Source: Thermoplasmata archaeon
GTDB lineage: Archaea; Thermoplasmatota; Thermoplasmata; GCA-020350865
DNA length: 64,000 nt
Assembly (NCBI GenBank): GCA_020348445.1
Contig: CP070751.1
Span: 3,089,702-3,153,701, forward strand
Direction of reading: 5' to 3'
Shown here: piece after piece, positions 9,010-16,797 of the stretch
Layout of the letters: each line of letters starts with the position of its first letter
How positions within the stretch are numbered: position 1 is the stretch's first letter
Notes under the pieces: generated by a model
Told to the model about the DNA's origin: nothing
Databases searched by the model: none
The model's input: only the letters and a program-made list of their open reading frames with translations
Translations under genes and position numbers: made by a program

Positions 9010-10572
9010 TTATACTCCAAAACCACCGTATATCTTCCTTAGTTCCCTGTGTAATATCTTGCCTGTTGTGGTTCTGGGCATTTCTTCGGGTTTGATAAAA
9101 TCCACGCTCTTGGGTTTCTTGTAGCCAGCCATTTTATCCTTGCAGAATTCTATGATCTCGGGTTCAGAAGGTTCTTCTCCGTTTTTGGGAATCACGACTG
9201 CCTTTACCGCTTCACCCCACTTATCATGGGGAACGCCGATTACTGCAACGTCAAATACCTTGGGATGCTGGGATATCACCTCCTCAACCTCGGAAGGATA
9301 TACATGTTCCCCACCTGTAATGATCATATTCGCCTTTCTGTCCACCAGGGTATAGTAGCCCTCCTTGTCCCTCTTTGCCATATCCCCTGCACTAAAAAAG
9401 TCGCCCCTAAAGGAATCCTTTGTTTTATCAGGGAGCTTATAATATTCATCAAACATCTGTGGACCACGGGAAAAAAGCTCTCCCACCTCGCCGGGGCCCA
9501 CTTCCTTTCCTTCATCATCTAACAGTTTGATTGAATCAGTTCCAACACATTCCCTCCCGATGGACCCAAGCCTGTCCAATTGCTCTTCAGGTCTGAGGAG
9601 GGTAACAAGTCCCGCTTCTGTTGAACCGTAGGCTTCAAAAAGCGCTGCATTGGGAAAGAACTTCATGATATCCAATTTGGTTTGCCTTCTAACTGGAGCC
9701 GATGAACAAAGAAGTTGCTTAATTGAACTTCCGTCAAAATTCTTCTTGACCTCCTCTGGTGCATTGAGGATGAGGTTGTAGTGGGTGGGAATCATGGAGC
9801 TGAATGTGATCTTCTCTTTGTCTATTATCTCAAGGACCTTTTTGGGATCAAAACCTTTCTCTAAGAGAACGTAAACAGAGGCTCCAATATATGTAAAGAC
9901 GAATGAATAGAATGTTGAGTTCACATGGCAAAGGGGCATGAGAATGAGGGCGTAATCATTAAGGGTATATCCAAACTCCACCTCATTTACCAGAAAGAAT
10001 GCAATATATGATTCATGAGATCTCAGCACACCTTTTGGAGTACCAGTTGTTCCCGATGTATAAAGAAGAATCCAGGTGTCTTTACCCTCTACCTTGACTT
10101 CAGGTTCGGAATCAGAGCCTGTGGAAACCAAGTCCTCGAAATTCCTGTAACCCTCGGGAGTCTCTTCTCCAATAAATACGAAATTCGAAGATGGAGCGTT
10201 GGGTAAGTTCCCTCTGATTGCATCAACATTTTTTACAAATTCATCCCTAACTATCACGGCTTTTGCATCCGAGTTGTTGATTATATATTCCGTGTCCTTT
10301 GGGGCGAGTCGCCAATTAATAGGTACAACCACGATACCTGCTTTGGCAACTGCAGTATAAATCTCCATGAACTCAAGGCAATTTGTGGATATCACAGCCA
10401 GTCTGTCTCCTTTTTTCAGTCCAATGTTAATAAGACCGTTTGCAAGTCGGCAGGATCTGCTGTTGTATTCTGCAAAACTTAACTGTCTTTTAGCATCCTT
10501 AACTGCGAGTTTATTTCCAAATTTTTGTGCATTTACTTTGAGTATTTCTCCCATATTGAGCCATGCTGTCAT
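9010..10572 (-). CDS. AMP-forming acyl-CoA synthetase
   Basis: 520 residues, ATG at 10572 after GGGGGAG. It belongs to the ANL adenylating superfamily: the phosphate-binding motif YTSGTTGTPKG at about 168-178, the adenine motif YGSTEAG at about 317, the hinge region SAGDMAKRDKEGYYTLVDR at about 395, GGEHVYPSEVEE, and the C-terminal catalytic lysine in TTGKILHRELRK at about 504. It activates a carboxylic acid with ATP to the acyl-AMP and then the CoA thioester. It is the last gene of an operon with the HgdB-like subunit and its activator (24 bp downstream of the activator gene), which suggests that its product may be processed by that reductase/dehydratase-type system. Chain length or aromatic preference cannot be read from the sequence. 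Confidence 0.9.
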   Translation of the reverse strand: MTAWLNMGEILKVNAQKFGNKLAVKDAKRQLSFAEYNSRSCRLANGLINIGLKKGDRLAVISTNCLEFMEIYTAVAKAGIVVVPINWRLAPKDTEYIINNSDAKAVIVRDEFVKNVDAIRGNLPNAPSSNFVFIGEETPEGYRNFEDLVSTGSDSEPEVKVEGKDTWILLYTSGTTGTPKGVLRSHESYIAFFLVNEVEFGYTLNDYALILMPLCHVNSTFYSFVFTYIGASVYVLLEKGFDPKKVLEIIDKEKITFSSMIPTHYNLILNAPEEVKKNFDGSSIKQLLCSSAPVRRQTKLDIMKFFPNAALFEAYGSTEAGLVTLLRPEEQLDRLGSIGRECVGTDSIKLLDDEGKEVGPGEVGELFSRGPQMFDEYYKLPDKTKDSFRGDFFSAGDMAKRDKEGYYTLVDRKANMIITGGEHVYPSEVEEVISQHPKVFDVAVIGVPHDKWGEAVKAVVIPKNGEEPSEPEIIEFCKDKMAGYKKPKSVDFIKPEEMPRTTTGKILHRELRKIYGGFGV

Positions 10573-10596
10573 GCTTACTCCCCCTCTAAATTTGCT

Positions 10597-11400
10597 TTAC
10601 TCCCTACTATGCTCAGCAAACCTTTCTTTGGCATACAGTGCCGCACCAAAGGCCCCTGCAAATTGGGCATTTTCAGGTATATGGACTTTTACGTTTAACT
10701 GTTTTTCCAAAATCTCCCCAATAAGAGGATTGTGGGAAATAACACCCCCAGTTAATATTACGGCACCATCAAGAGTTTCCATCTCAGCAATTCTTTTTAC
10801 AACCGAAATAAAGGCGCCCTTTACCATGTTTTCCTTGGATTCTCCTTCTTTGATTTTCTCCAGGATTTCGGTTGATGTGAAAACCGTACAAAAGCTCCCG
10901 AGCACGATATCCTTTGTTGCCCCCCTCGCCAGTTCATCAAGATAATTGGGGGATATGTCCAGTTTAAATGCGATCTCCTCCAAAAATGCTCCTGTTCCTG
11001 CAGCGCATTTTCTATTCATCTTGAAGTTTATTATCTTACCGTCTTTATCCAGTTTAATAACCTTGTTGTCTTGACCACCTATATCTATTACTGCCATTGG
11101 TTGGTTTTTATCTTTATATGCATACCGCCCACCCTTACTGTGACATGATATTTCGGTTCTCATTTCATTGGCAAATTCCACATTTTCTCTCCCGTAACCT
11201 GTGGCCACGATGTACTTTATCAAATCCCTTGAAATGTTTGCAGAGTCCAAAGCTTCCTGCAATGCATCCTCAGCCAGTTTCCCCAAATTCGTTGTGGTCC
11301 TTTTTACAGAATGACCCAGAATTTGGCATTCGGAATCAATTACCACGGCTTTTGTGGCTGATGCTCCCACATCCACTCCAGCAAAGTAATTTTCACTCAC
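10597..11400 (-). CDS. BadF/HgdC-type ATP-dependent activator of an iron-sulfur reductase
   Basis: 267 residues from a GTG at 11400, with GGAGG about ten bases upstream. It has the ASKHA ATPase fold: phosphate-1 loop VDVGASATKAVV, VIDIGGQDNKV, and the adenosine motif ILTGGVISHNPLIG, ending GAFGAALYA. Two cysteines in RKCAAGTGAF and SFCTVFTS are the usual ligands of the single [4Fe-4S] cluster bridging the homodimer. Such activators use ATP hydrolysis to push low-potential electrons into 2-hydroxyacyl-CoA dehydratases, class I benzoyl-CoA reductases or double-cubane cluster proteins. Its first 8 bases overlap the end of the HgdB-like gene, so the two are translationally coupled and are almost certainly partners. 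Confidence 0.9.
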   Translation of the reverse strand: MSENYFAGVDVGASATKAVVIDSECQILGHSVKRTTTNLGKLAEDALQEALDSANISRDLIKYIVATGYGRENVEFANEMRTEISCHSKGGRYAYKDKNQPMAVIDIGGQDNKVIKLDKDGKIINFKMNRKCAAGTGAFLEEIAFKLDISPNYLDELARGATKDIVLGSFCTVFTSTEILEKIKEGESKENMVKGAFISVVKRIAEMETLDGAVILTGGVISHNPLIGEILEKQLNVKVHIPENAQFAGAFGAALYAKERFAEHSRE

Positions 11401-12643
11401 CTTTACTTTCCTCCAGCTGCTCTATAAATGCTTCAATATTCGTCTTAGCCTGCTCCTCTGAATAGCACCTAAGATCATTTAGATCGCCGCTTATTATGAG
11501 GGTGGGTATTCCCATATTCTCCCTGAGCCTAGCGGGCATACCATATCGGGCATTGGAATTGTTTGGACAGGTCTTAGAATCGTGGAATATGATCCCATCG
11601 ATTTTGAATTTCTTAACCATATCAGCTATATACTGTTCTTTGATTCTCTCGGACCTGTTGATAAATATCTCAGTGTACGCCTTTGCCATACTGTAAAAAG
11701 GTTCATTTGGATCAAAGGAATCAAATATCCAACTGTTACAGTATGTTGATGCCACGATACATGTCTTCAAACTCGCAAACTGTTCTGATAATGGCCTAAG
11801 TTTTCCCCAAATCGGCATACCGTCCCAGTAAAGCCTGAATCTTTCTCCTTCCACAGCTGCGATTCCGTTTTTTATCCTGTCCTCCATCTCGGTCTTCAGT
11901 TCTTTGTAGTAATCCACTGCCTTTTGTAAACCTCTCATAACCACGATTGGTCCCATGTGTATTGTTCCGTCAAAGAAGGTTAAGGGGGAGGGGACATGGG
12001 CTGCAGTTTCCAATACCTCTCTCCAGAGCGTGGTGCCCTCCTTAGAGAGCCTGACAGCCTCGTTTAGGGCCTCGGGCTCGAACTTGTTTCCTGATATCCT
12101 TTCCAAAGGCTTTACCATGGATTTCAGCTGTTCCTCTACATCCCTTATATGATGCTCTTCTAATACATCAACGGCTTTTGGGGCGTTCACACCGAGGATT
12201 GGTACATTGAATTCTCTTGAAAAATAGGATAACCATTCCTGTACATCCCTGCATTGATTTGTATTATAGGCCAAAACATCGGGTTTAGGAATGGATTCGA
12301 TTTCATAGGCTTTGGTAAGGGGGGTTTGATTTTTCAAGTATGCCCCCACATCGCTTGTGAGGTAAGAGCATATGTCAGGTGAATACCCTGCTGCATTGGC
12401 AATTGGTATATAGTCATTGCTCTTTCTTGTTGAGCCCAGCATTGCTGCATGGTTTTCAGGAAAGTATAGTTTGAATCCGAAGGCAGTAAGTAGCTCCGCA
12501 GGCCCTACACTCGTGCACCATGCCACCTTTTGACTATCGTCTTTTACAGCAGAATCTGCCTCTAAGAAATGCTCTGCCATGATCCTTTTAAAATGTGATG
12601 TCGCCTTGATCTTCTTTCTTTTGGTATTCTCTGCAGATGGCAT
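11393..12643 (-). CDS. HgdB/BcrB-like iron-sulfur subunit, possibly a double-cubane cluster protein
   Basis: 416 residues, ATG at 12643 after AAAAGGTG. It belongs to the HgdB/BcrB/BcrC family (2-hydroxyacyl-CoA dehydratase subunit D and benzoyl-CoA reductase subunits); see LYWDGMPIWGKLRPL and FHDSKTCPNN. Seven cysteines are present (43, 92, 131, 295, 302, 359, 393), more than the three that bind a single [4Fe-4S] cluster in a typical dehydratase subunit. Dehydratases and benzoyl-CoA reductases need two different subunits of this family, yet only one gene is present beside the activator. That arrangement matches homodimeric double-cubane cluster proteins. Alternatively the second subunit may be encoded elsewhere. 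It heads an operon with the activator and an acyl-CoA ligase. Confidence 0.8.
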   Translation of the reverse strand: MPSAENTKRKKIKATSHFKRIMAEHFLEADSAVKDDSQKVAWCTSVGPAELLTAFGFKLYFPENHAAMLGSTRKSNDYIPIANAAGYSPDICSYLTSDVGAYLKNQTPLTKAYEIESIPKPDVLAYNTNQCRDVQEWLSYFSREFNVPILGVNAPKAVDVLEEHHIRDVEEQLKSMVKPLERISGNKFEPEALNEAVRLSKEGTTLWREVLETAAHVPSPLTFFDGTIHMGPIVVMRGLQKAVDYYKELKTEMEDRIKNGIAAVEGERFRLYWDGMPIWGKLRPLSEQFASLKTCIVASTYCNSWIFDSFDPNEPFYSMAKAYTEIFINRSERIKEQYIADMVKKFKIDGIIFHDSKTCPNNSNARYGMPARLRENMGIPTLIISGDLNDLRCYSEEQAKTNIEAFIEQLEESKGE

Positions 12644-12798
12644 GGAAATACACCTTTTGGAATTCCTTTAGTCTGGGACCAAGTTACCTCATAGAAAAGC
12701 TAGTAAATAATTGTTTTTCCTGGAGGATGATAGAGAAAGGGAGATTTATTCTTATAAACCACCTATAGGAAAATAATTTCGCATTACCAAAAAAATCT

Positions 12799-12836
12799 TA
12801 GTATATAAAATTCATTATCCTTTGAAAGGAGGAGGA
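12799..12836 (+). promoter_or_regulatory. TATA box and ribosome-binding site of the PEBP gene
   Basis: AGTATATAAAAT (about 12799-12810) lies 30-40 bp before the start codon, and AAGGAGGAGGAT (about 12827-12838) is a strong ribosome-binding site just before the ATG at 12841. The transcript leader is therefore short. Confidence 0.55.
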
Positions 12837-12840
12837 TATC

Positions 12841-13275
12841 ATGAAGCTGAAAAGCAATGATTTTGAAGAAGGTGCGATGATACCATCCTTATTCACGTGT
12901 GATGATAGGGATGTTTCACCGCATCTGGTTTGGGAGGATGTCCCAGAAGGAACCAAGAGCTTTGCCCTGATTGTGGACGACCCCGACGCTCCTATGGGCA
13001 CATGGGTTCACTGGCTAATGTGCAACATACCACCTGAGATCAAAGAAATCCCAAGGGCAACTGTTCCAACAGGTGCCCTTCAGGTGAAAAACGACTTCGG
13101 GAGGGTAAATTACGGTGGTCCGTGCCCGCCAAGCGGGGTGCATAGGTACTTCTTCAAGCTCTATGCCCTCAACATAGGTGCCTTGGAAGGAGTAAACGAA
13201 AAAAATATCTATCAAAAGGTCCAGGAGCACAAAATAGCCGAAGCAGTCCTAATGGGGAAGTATTCGAGGAGATAA
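12841..13275 (+). CDS. PEBP / YbhB-YbcL family protein
   Basis: 144 residues. Family hallmarks are complete: SPHLVWEDVPEGTKSFALIV, the DPDAP-x-G-x-WVHW motif, then PPSGVHRYFFKLYAL, which line the anion-binding pocket of phosphatidylethanolamine-binding proteins. The length is typical of the short prokaryotic YbhB/YbcL branch, and there is no signal peptide, so it is cytosolic. In eukaryotes relatives regulate kinases; the prokaryotic role is not settled. It is a single plus-strand gene between two minus-strand operons and converges with the aminopeptidase gene 15 bp downstream. Confidence 0.9.
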   Translation: MKLKSNDFEEGAMIPSLFTCDDRDVSPHLVWEDVPEGTKSFALIVDDPDAPMGTWVHWLMCNIPPEIKEIPRATVPTGALQVKNDFGRVNYGGPCPPSGVHRYFFKLYALNIGALEGVNEKNIYQKVQEHKIAEAVLMGKYSRR

Positions 13276-13290
13276 AACCTTCCTAAAAAA

Positions 13291-14232
13291 TCAAACCACC
13301 AACTTCCCATCATCCATAATCAGCTTGTCATCGGCCCAAAGGGTGGGTTCCTTAATTATACCATCTATATGGATTCCAGCCCTGACCTTCCCCCCAAAGG
13401 TGGAATTGTCGCCCAATGCGACATGAACTGTACCTTTCACCTTCTCATCCTCCAGGACATTGCCAATGATCCTGGCCTTTGGATTCATACCTATTCCAAC
13501 CTCGGCTATATTCCTTCCTTCCTTCCCCCTTTGCGATATCTGTTTTGCTATCTCCTTCGTACCTCCGATTCTCTTTGCGTAACCATCTTTGACATCAATG
13601 GTCACAGGGTTTTCAAGAATTTCCCAGAAGGCTCCGTCAATTATCAACTTGCCATTGGCTGTGCCTTCTTTTGGGGCGATGAAAACCTCCCCCGCAGGGA
13701 GGTTCATGAACTCGCCCTTTTTGTGACAGATACCTGTATCCTTCAACCACTTTCGCCCGTCCACCCTCACTTCAAAATCGGTCCCCATATCCGTTGTGAT
13801 TTTTATTACCTTGCTTCCCTCCAAGGTCTTTGCCAGCTTTTTTACCCCTTTCTCCACCTCTTTAAAATCTGCAGTCATTCCGCCAGAACTCATCATTTTA
13901 GTAATTATCCCAGGCATGGTTGCGATCCTTGCACCGGCCCTGTTGGCACGTTTTCTCGCCTGGGTATGGGTGACGGAGTACTGCGTCGGTGCAATCACTA
14001 CATCCACGTGCCTCATCATTTCGGCAATTGGTCTTGGGGGTTCTGCTCCGTGTCTTGCCCCCGGAAGCATCTTTACAATAAGGGCATCAGCCTTGGTTTC
14101 TTCCTTAGCCACCTGAAAAAGTGCCTCTCCTATGTTTTCCTTTTCGGTATCCGTTAGAATTAGTACAACTTCACCTCTCTTAACACCCATACAGATGTTA
14201 ACAGCTGTCCTTGCCCCGTCAATCAGTGCCAT
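13291..14232 (-). CDS. M29-family aminopeptidase (metalloprotease)
   Basis: 313 residues, ATG at 14232 after GGGGGAG. It matches the thermophilic-type M29 aminopeptidase family: FMNLPAGEVFIAPKEGTANG in the middle, then AEVGIGMNP, a GTVHVALGDN segment and HIDGIIKEP. The Glu, His and Asp of these last segments correspond to the metal ligands of the two-metal site. It would remove N-terminal residues from short peptides in the cytosol. It overlaps the PqqD-like gene by 14 bp and follows an OPT-type peptide transporter on the same strand, which points to processing of imported peptides. At 313 residues it is shorter than typical M29 enzymes (about 370-410), with most of the reduction in the N-terminal half. 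Confidence 0.75.
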   Translation of the reverse strand: MALIDGARTAVNICMGVKRGEVVLILTDTEKENIGEALFQVAKEETKADALIVKMLPGARHGAEPPRPIAEMMRHVDVVIAPTQYSVTHTQARKRANRAGARIATMPGIITKMMSSGGMTADFKEVEKGVKKLAKTLEGSKVIKITTDMGTDFEVRVDGRKWLKDTGICHKKGEFMNLPAGEVFIAPKEGTANGKLIIDGAFWEILENPVTIDVKDGYAKRIGGTKEIAKQISQRGKEGRNIAEVGIGMNPKARIIGNVLEDEKVKGTVHVALGDNSTFGGKVRAGIHIDGIIKEPTLWADDKLIMDDGKLVV

Positions 14233-14605
14233 CGGGTTCTCCCCCAGTGTTATCCGAATCGCCGTTATTCATTTTATAGGATATCAATTTATTGGCTTCC
14301 ATTATATTAAAAAGCTCACCCACCCTTTCATATACTGGATCTACTTCCTCTCCGTACTCATTCAAAAGAGCCTTTCCAATCTCCCTTACAGTTCTTTTTC
14401 CGTCGCATAATTTCCATACAAATGATCCATATTTGTCCAGGTTCACGGAATAGGTTGGCTCCTTTTTTATGAGGCTGCAGAACCTTTGACCCAATCTGCT
14501 TCTGAACCTAGGAACCTTCACTGATACGGTCTCTTTCTCCTCCCATTCGTATACTCTAATAGGTATCATGTCAAGGATGTTCTTTGTCTCTTTTTTCCCC
14601 GCCAT
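14219..14605 (-). CDS. PqqD-like (RiPP-recognition-element type) small protein
   Basis: 128 residues; GGAGGTTAAAT precedes the ATG at 14605. The C-terminal half (about 50-115) fits PqqD: NLDKYGSFVWKLCDGKRTV, then EIGKALLNEYGEEVDPVYERV, a winged-helix peptide-binding fold. The first 50 residues are basic and extra to PqqD. In peptide-modifying pathways this fold grips a leader peptide for a radical SAM or other enzyme, but no such enzyme is adjacent. Here it lies between an oligopeptide transporter (56 bp upstream) and an aminopeptidase (14-bp overlap), so it may bind imported peptides or regulate the pair. That role is an inference. Confidence 0.75.
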   Translation of the reverse strand: MAGKKETKNILDMIPIRVYEWEEKETVSVKVPRFRSRLGQRFCSLIKKEPTYSVNLDKYGSFVWKLCDGKRTVREIGKALLNEYGEEVDPVYERVGELFNIMEANKLISYKMNNGDSDNTGGEPDGTD

Positions 14606-14661
14606 TCTTCATTTAACCTCCAAAATATACATTTTACAAATTACGGTAATATTAGATAATA

Positions 14662-16626
14662 TCACTCCAATTGATCCTCTTCAAGGCTCTTTTGTCCGAA
14701 CCACCAAAGCATGAACGCCAAAAACAGAAATATCATTACTCCAAGAATGATGATGGGTTCACCAATAATGGCCAAAGATACTCCATTTACAACGAGAACA
14801 GCAAGAATGATGCCCATCAGGGCCTCCCCCGCTATTAGACCAGAAGCAAACAGCACACCTTTATTATGAACCTTCTCCTTTATTTTTTCAAGTTTTGATT
14901 CTCTTGCCTTTTCATCGCCCATTGCAGAGACTTCTTGTGAGTATTTCTCATCAACTTTTCTATCCACGAGAAGATGTACTATGCCTCCTAACATTATGGG
15001 AATCGTTAAAGAGAACGGCAGATAAAGGCCTATTGCTATGGGTAACACAGGTTTTTTCAGTATTATCAAAAGGACTGCCAGCTCCATGCCAAAGAAAACC
15101 ATTAACCAGTTCATCCTGCCTCCGAAAATTCCCTCCACTATTCCCTTCATTGCCAGGGCCTGAGGTGCAGGTAGGTTTTCGCTGCCTATGCCGTACGCCG
15201 CATGCAGAACAGTGAGGGTAGGGGCGATCACAACAGCTGCAACGGCCACGCCTATGAACATGGATATCTGCAGGTATTTTGGCGTGGAGCCCATGAGCTG
15301 TCCGGTTTTCAGGCTCTGTGTGACATCCCCGGCAATGGCGGCACAGCAGCATATCAATGCTGCAACGCCTATTGCTGTTGCCATTCCTATTTCACCTCTA
15401 GCCCCCAAAATAAACAGGACAATGGACATGATAAGCAGTGTGGCTATGGTCACACCCGAGATGGGATTGTTGGAGCTGCCGATTATGCCAGCAAGATAAC
15501 CTGCTACAGTTGTGAATAGAAAGGCAGCGACAAAACCTATTATTGCCGCAAAAAACGCCTGGATGAAACTTCCAGAAAGAAAGTAGTATATTGCAAAAAT
15601 CGGGATGACCAGCAGTCCCGCCACTATTAGAGATTTTCGTACGGACAGGTCCTCCTCAGTTCTTATGACAGTCTCCACCTCCACCATGGCATCTTTGGAG
15701 GGAAAGGCCTTTTTTACACCTGCAATTATCGCCTTTCGCATTGTCCACAATGTCCAGAAGCTGCCCACTATCATGGTGCCTACGCCCACAAAAATCAGAT
15801 GGTCGAACCTGATCTGATTGAAGGCAGCCACCATATCAGTTATAACTACACCATCTTCATCCACCGGCAGTCCGTTTACAGCGATTATTATAGGGGCTAT
15901 GATCACCCAACCAATAATACCACCCATTAGGATCAGGGAGGCTATCCTAGCTCCAATAATGTACCCAACCCCCAATAACGCAACAGATAAATCTGATCCT
16001 CCGTATAGATTTGCGCGGCCTGCTGAGGCAACTCCCTCCACCTTGTCCTTCCATAATCCTATAGCATGCTCCCTGCCATCAACGATTAAGGATGCACCCA
16101 TCTTGAAAAACGCGCCAATTCCCAAGGCTCCAAAGACATAGCTTGCGGCCTTGCCTCCTTTTTCTGCCGCTATAATGACTTCTGCAGATGCCACTCCCTC
16201 GGGAAATGGGAGGTCCAGGTCAATGATGAGTATCTTCCTTAAAAGAACTGTGAACAATACACCGAGGATACCCCCTACAAGGGCAACAGCTGTGGTGATA
16301 CCATAATCGATTGTGTCCCATACACCTATTATGACCAAAGCAGGTATAGTGAAAATAACCCCTGCGGCCAGGGATTCCCCTGTGGAGGCCATGGTCTTGG
16401 ATACAGTTATTTCCAAAACAGTTCCCTTCAGGCCTTTGAATACGGCAGCAGATATGACTGCTGCTGGAATAGCAGCTGAGACCGTCATCCCAACCTTGAG
16501 GCCGAGGTAGGCGTTGGCGGCGGCCATCACCACAGACAAAATCAGACCGAGAACAAGGGCCCGAACCGTGATTTCGAGCATCTTGACTTCGGGTCGTACG
16601 TATGGTACAAACTCCTCATCCGCCAA
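14662..16626 (-). CDS. OPT-family oligopeptide transporter
   Basis: 654 residues from a TTG at 16626, with AGGG upstream. It is a polytopic membrane protein with about 14-16 hydrophobic segments. Diagnostic OPT features are EITVRALVLGLILSVVMAAA and NAYLGLKVGMTVSAAIPAA at the N-terminus, LPFPEGVASAEVI, SSNNPISGVTIATL, and a GDVTQSLKTGQLMGSTP loop. Prokaryotic OPT proteins import oligopeptides, or in some branches metal chelates, using the proton gradient. The downstream PqqD-like and aminopeptidase genes on the same strand favour peptides. It is probably the first gene of a three-gene operon. Confidence 0.9.
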   Translation of the reverse strand: MADEEFVPYVRPEVKMLEITVRALVLGLILSVVMAAANAYLGLKVGMTVSAAIPAAVISAAVFKGLKGTVLEITVSKTMASTGESLAAGVIFTIPALVIIGVWDTIDYGITTAVALVGGILGVLFTVLLRKILIIDLDLPFPEGVASAEVIIAAEKGGKAASYVFGALGIGAFFKMGASLIVDGREHAIGLWKDKVEGVASAGRANLYGGSDLSVALLGVGYIIGARIASLILMGGIIGWVIIAPIIIAVNGLPVDEDGVVITDMVAAFNQIRFDHLIFVGVGTMIVGSFWTLWTMRKAIIAGVKKAFPSKDAMVEVETVIRTEEDLSVRKSLIVAGLLVIPIFAIYYFLSGSFIQAFFAAIIGFVAAFLFTTVAGYLAGIIGSSNNPISGVTIATLLIMSIVLFILGARGEIGMATAIGVAALICCCAAIAGDVTQSLKTGQLMGSTPKYLQISMFIGVAVAAVVIAPTLTVLHAAYGIGSENLPAPQALAMKGIVEGIFGGRMNWLMVFFGMELAVLLIILKKPVLPIAIGLYLPFSLTIPIMLGGIVHLLVDRKVDEKYSQEVSAMGDEKARESKLEKIKEKVHNKGVLFASGLIAGEALMGIILAVLVVNGVSLAIIGEPIIILGVMIFLFLAFMLWWFGQKSLEEDQLE

Positions 16627-16797
16627 ATCAACTACCCTGCATGGGAAAGAAGTAGGGGTTTAAAAAAATAATCCACGTTTTCCACTACCCAAGGCGTAAA
16701 TTATGTCAAAAGCCATACTTCAGGCCAAATAAAAAGAAAAAATCCAATCATCGTATCGTGGAAATATTGGTGAACATTAACTTGTTGTTTATTAAAT

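Noticed and set aside
9010..12643. Complete benzoyl-CoA degradation cluster
   Set aside because: Only one reductase-type subunit is present, and there are no ferredoxin, dienoyl-CoA hydratase or ring-hydrolase genes nearby.
13369..14157. 262-codon plus-strand frame opposite the M29 aminopeptidase gene
   Set aside because: It is the complement of a well-supported gene with family motifs. The translation is rich in Cys, His and Pro and has no domain signal.
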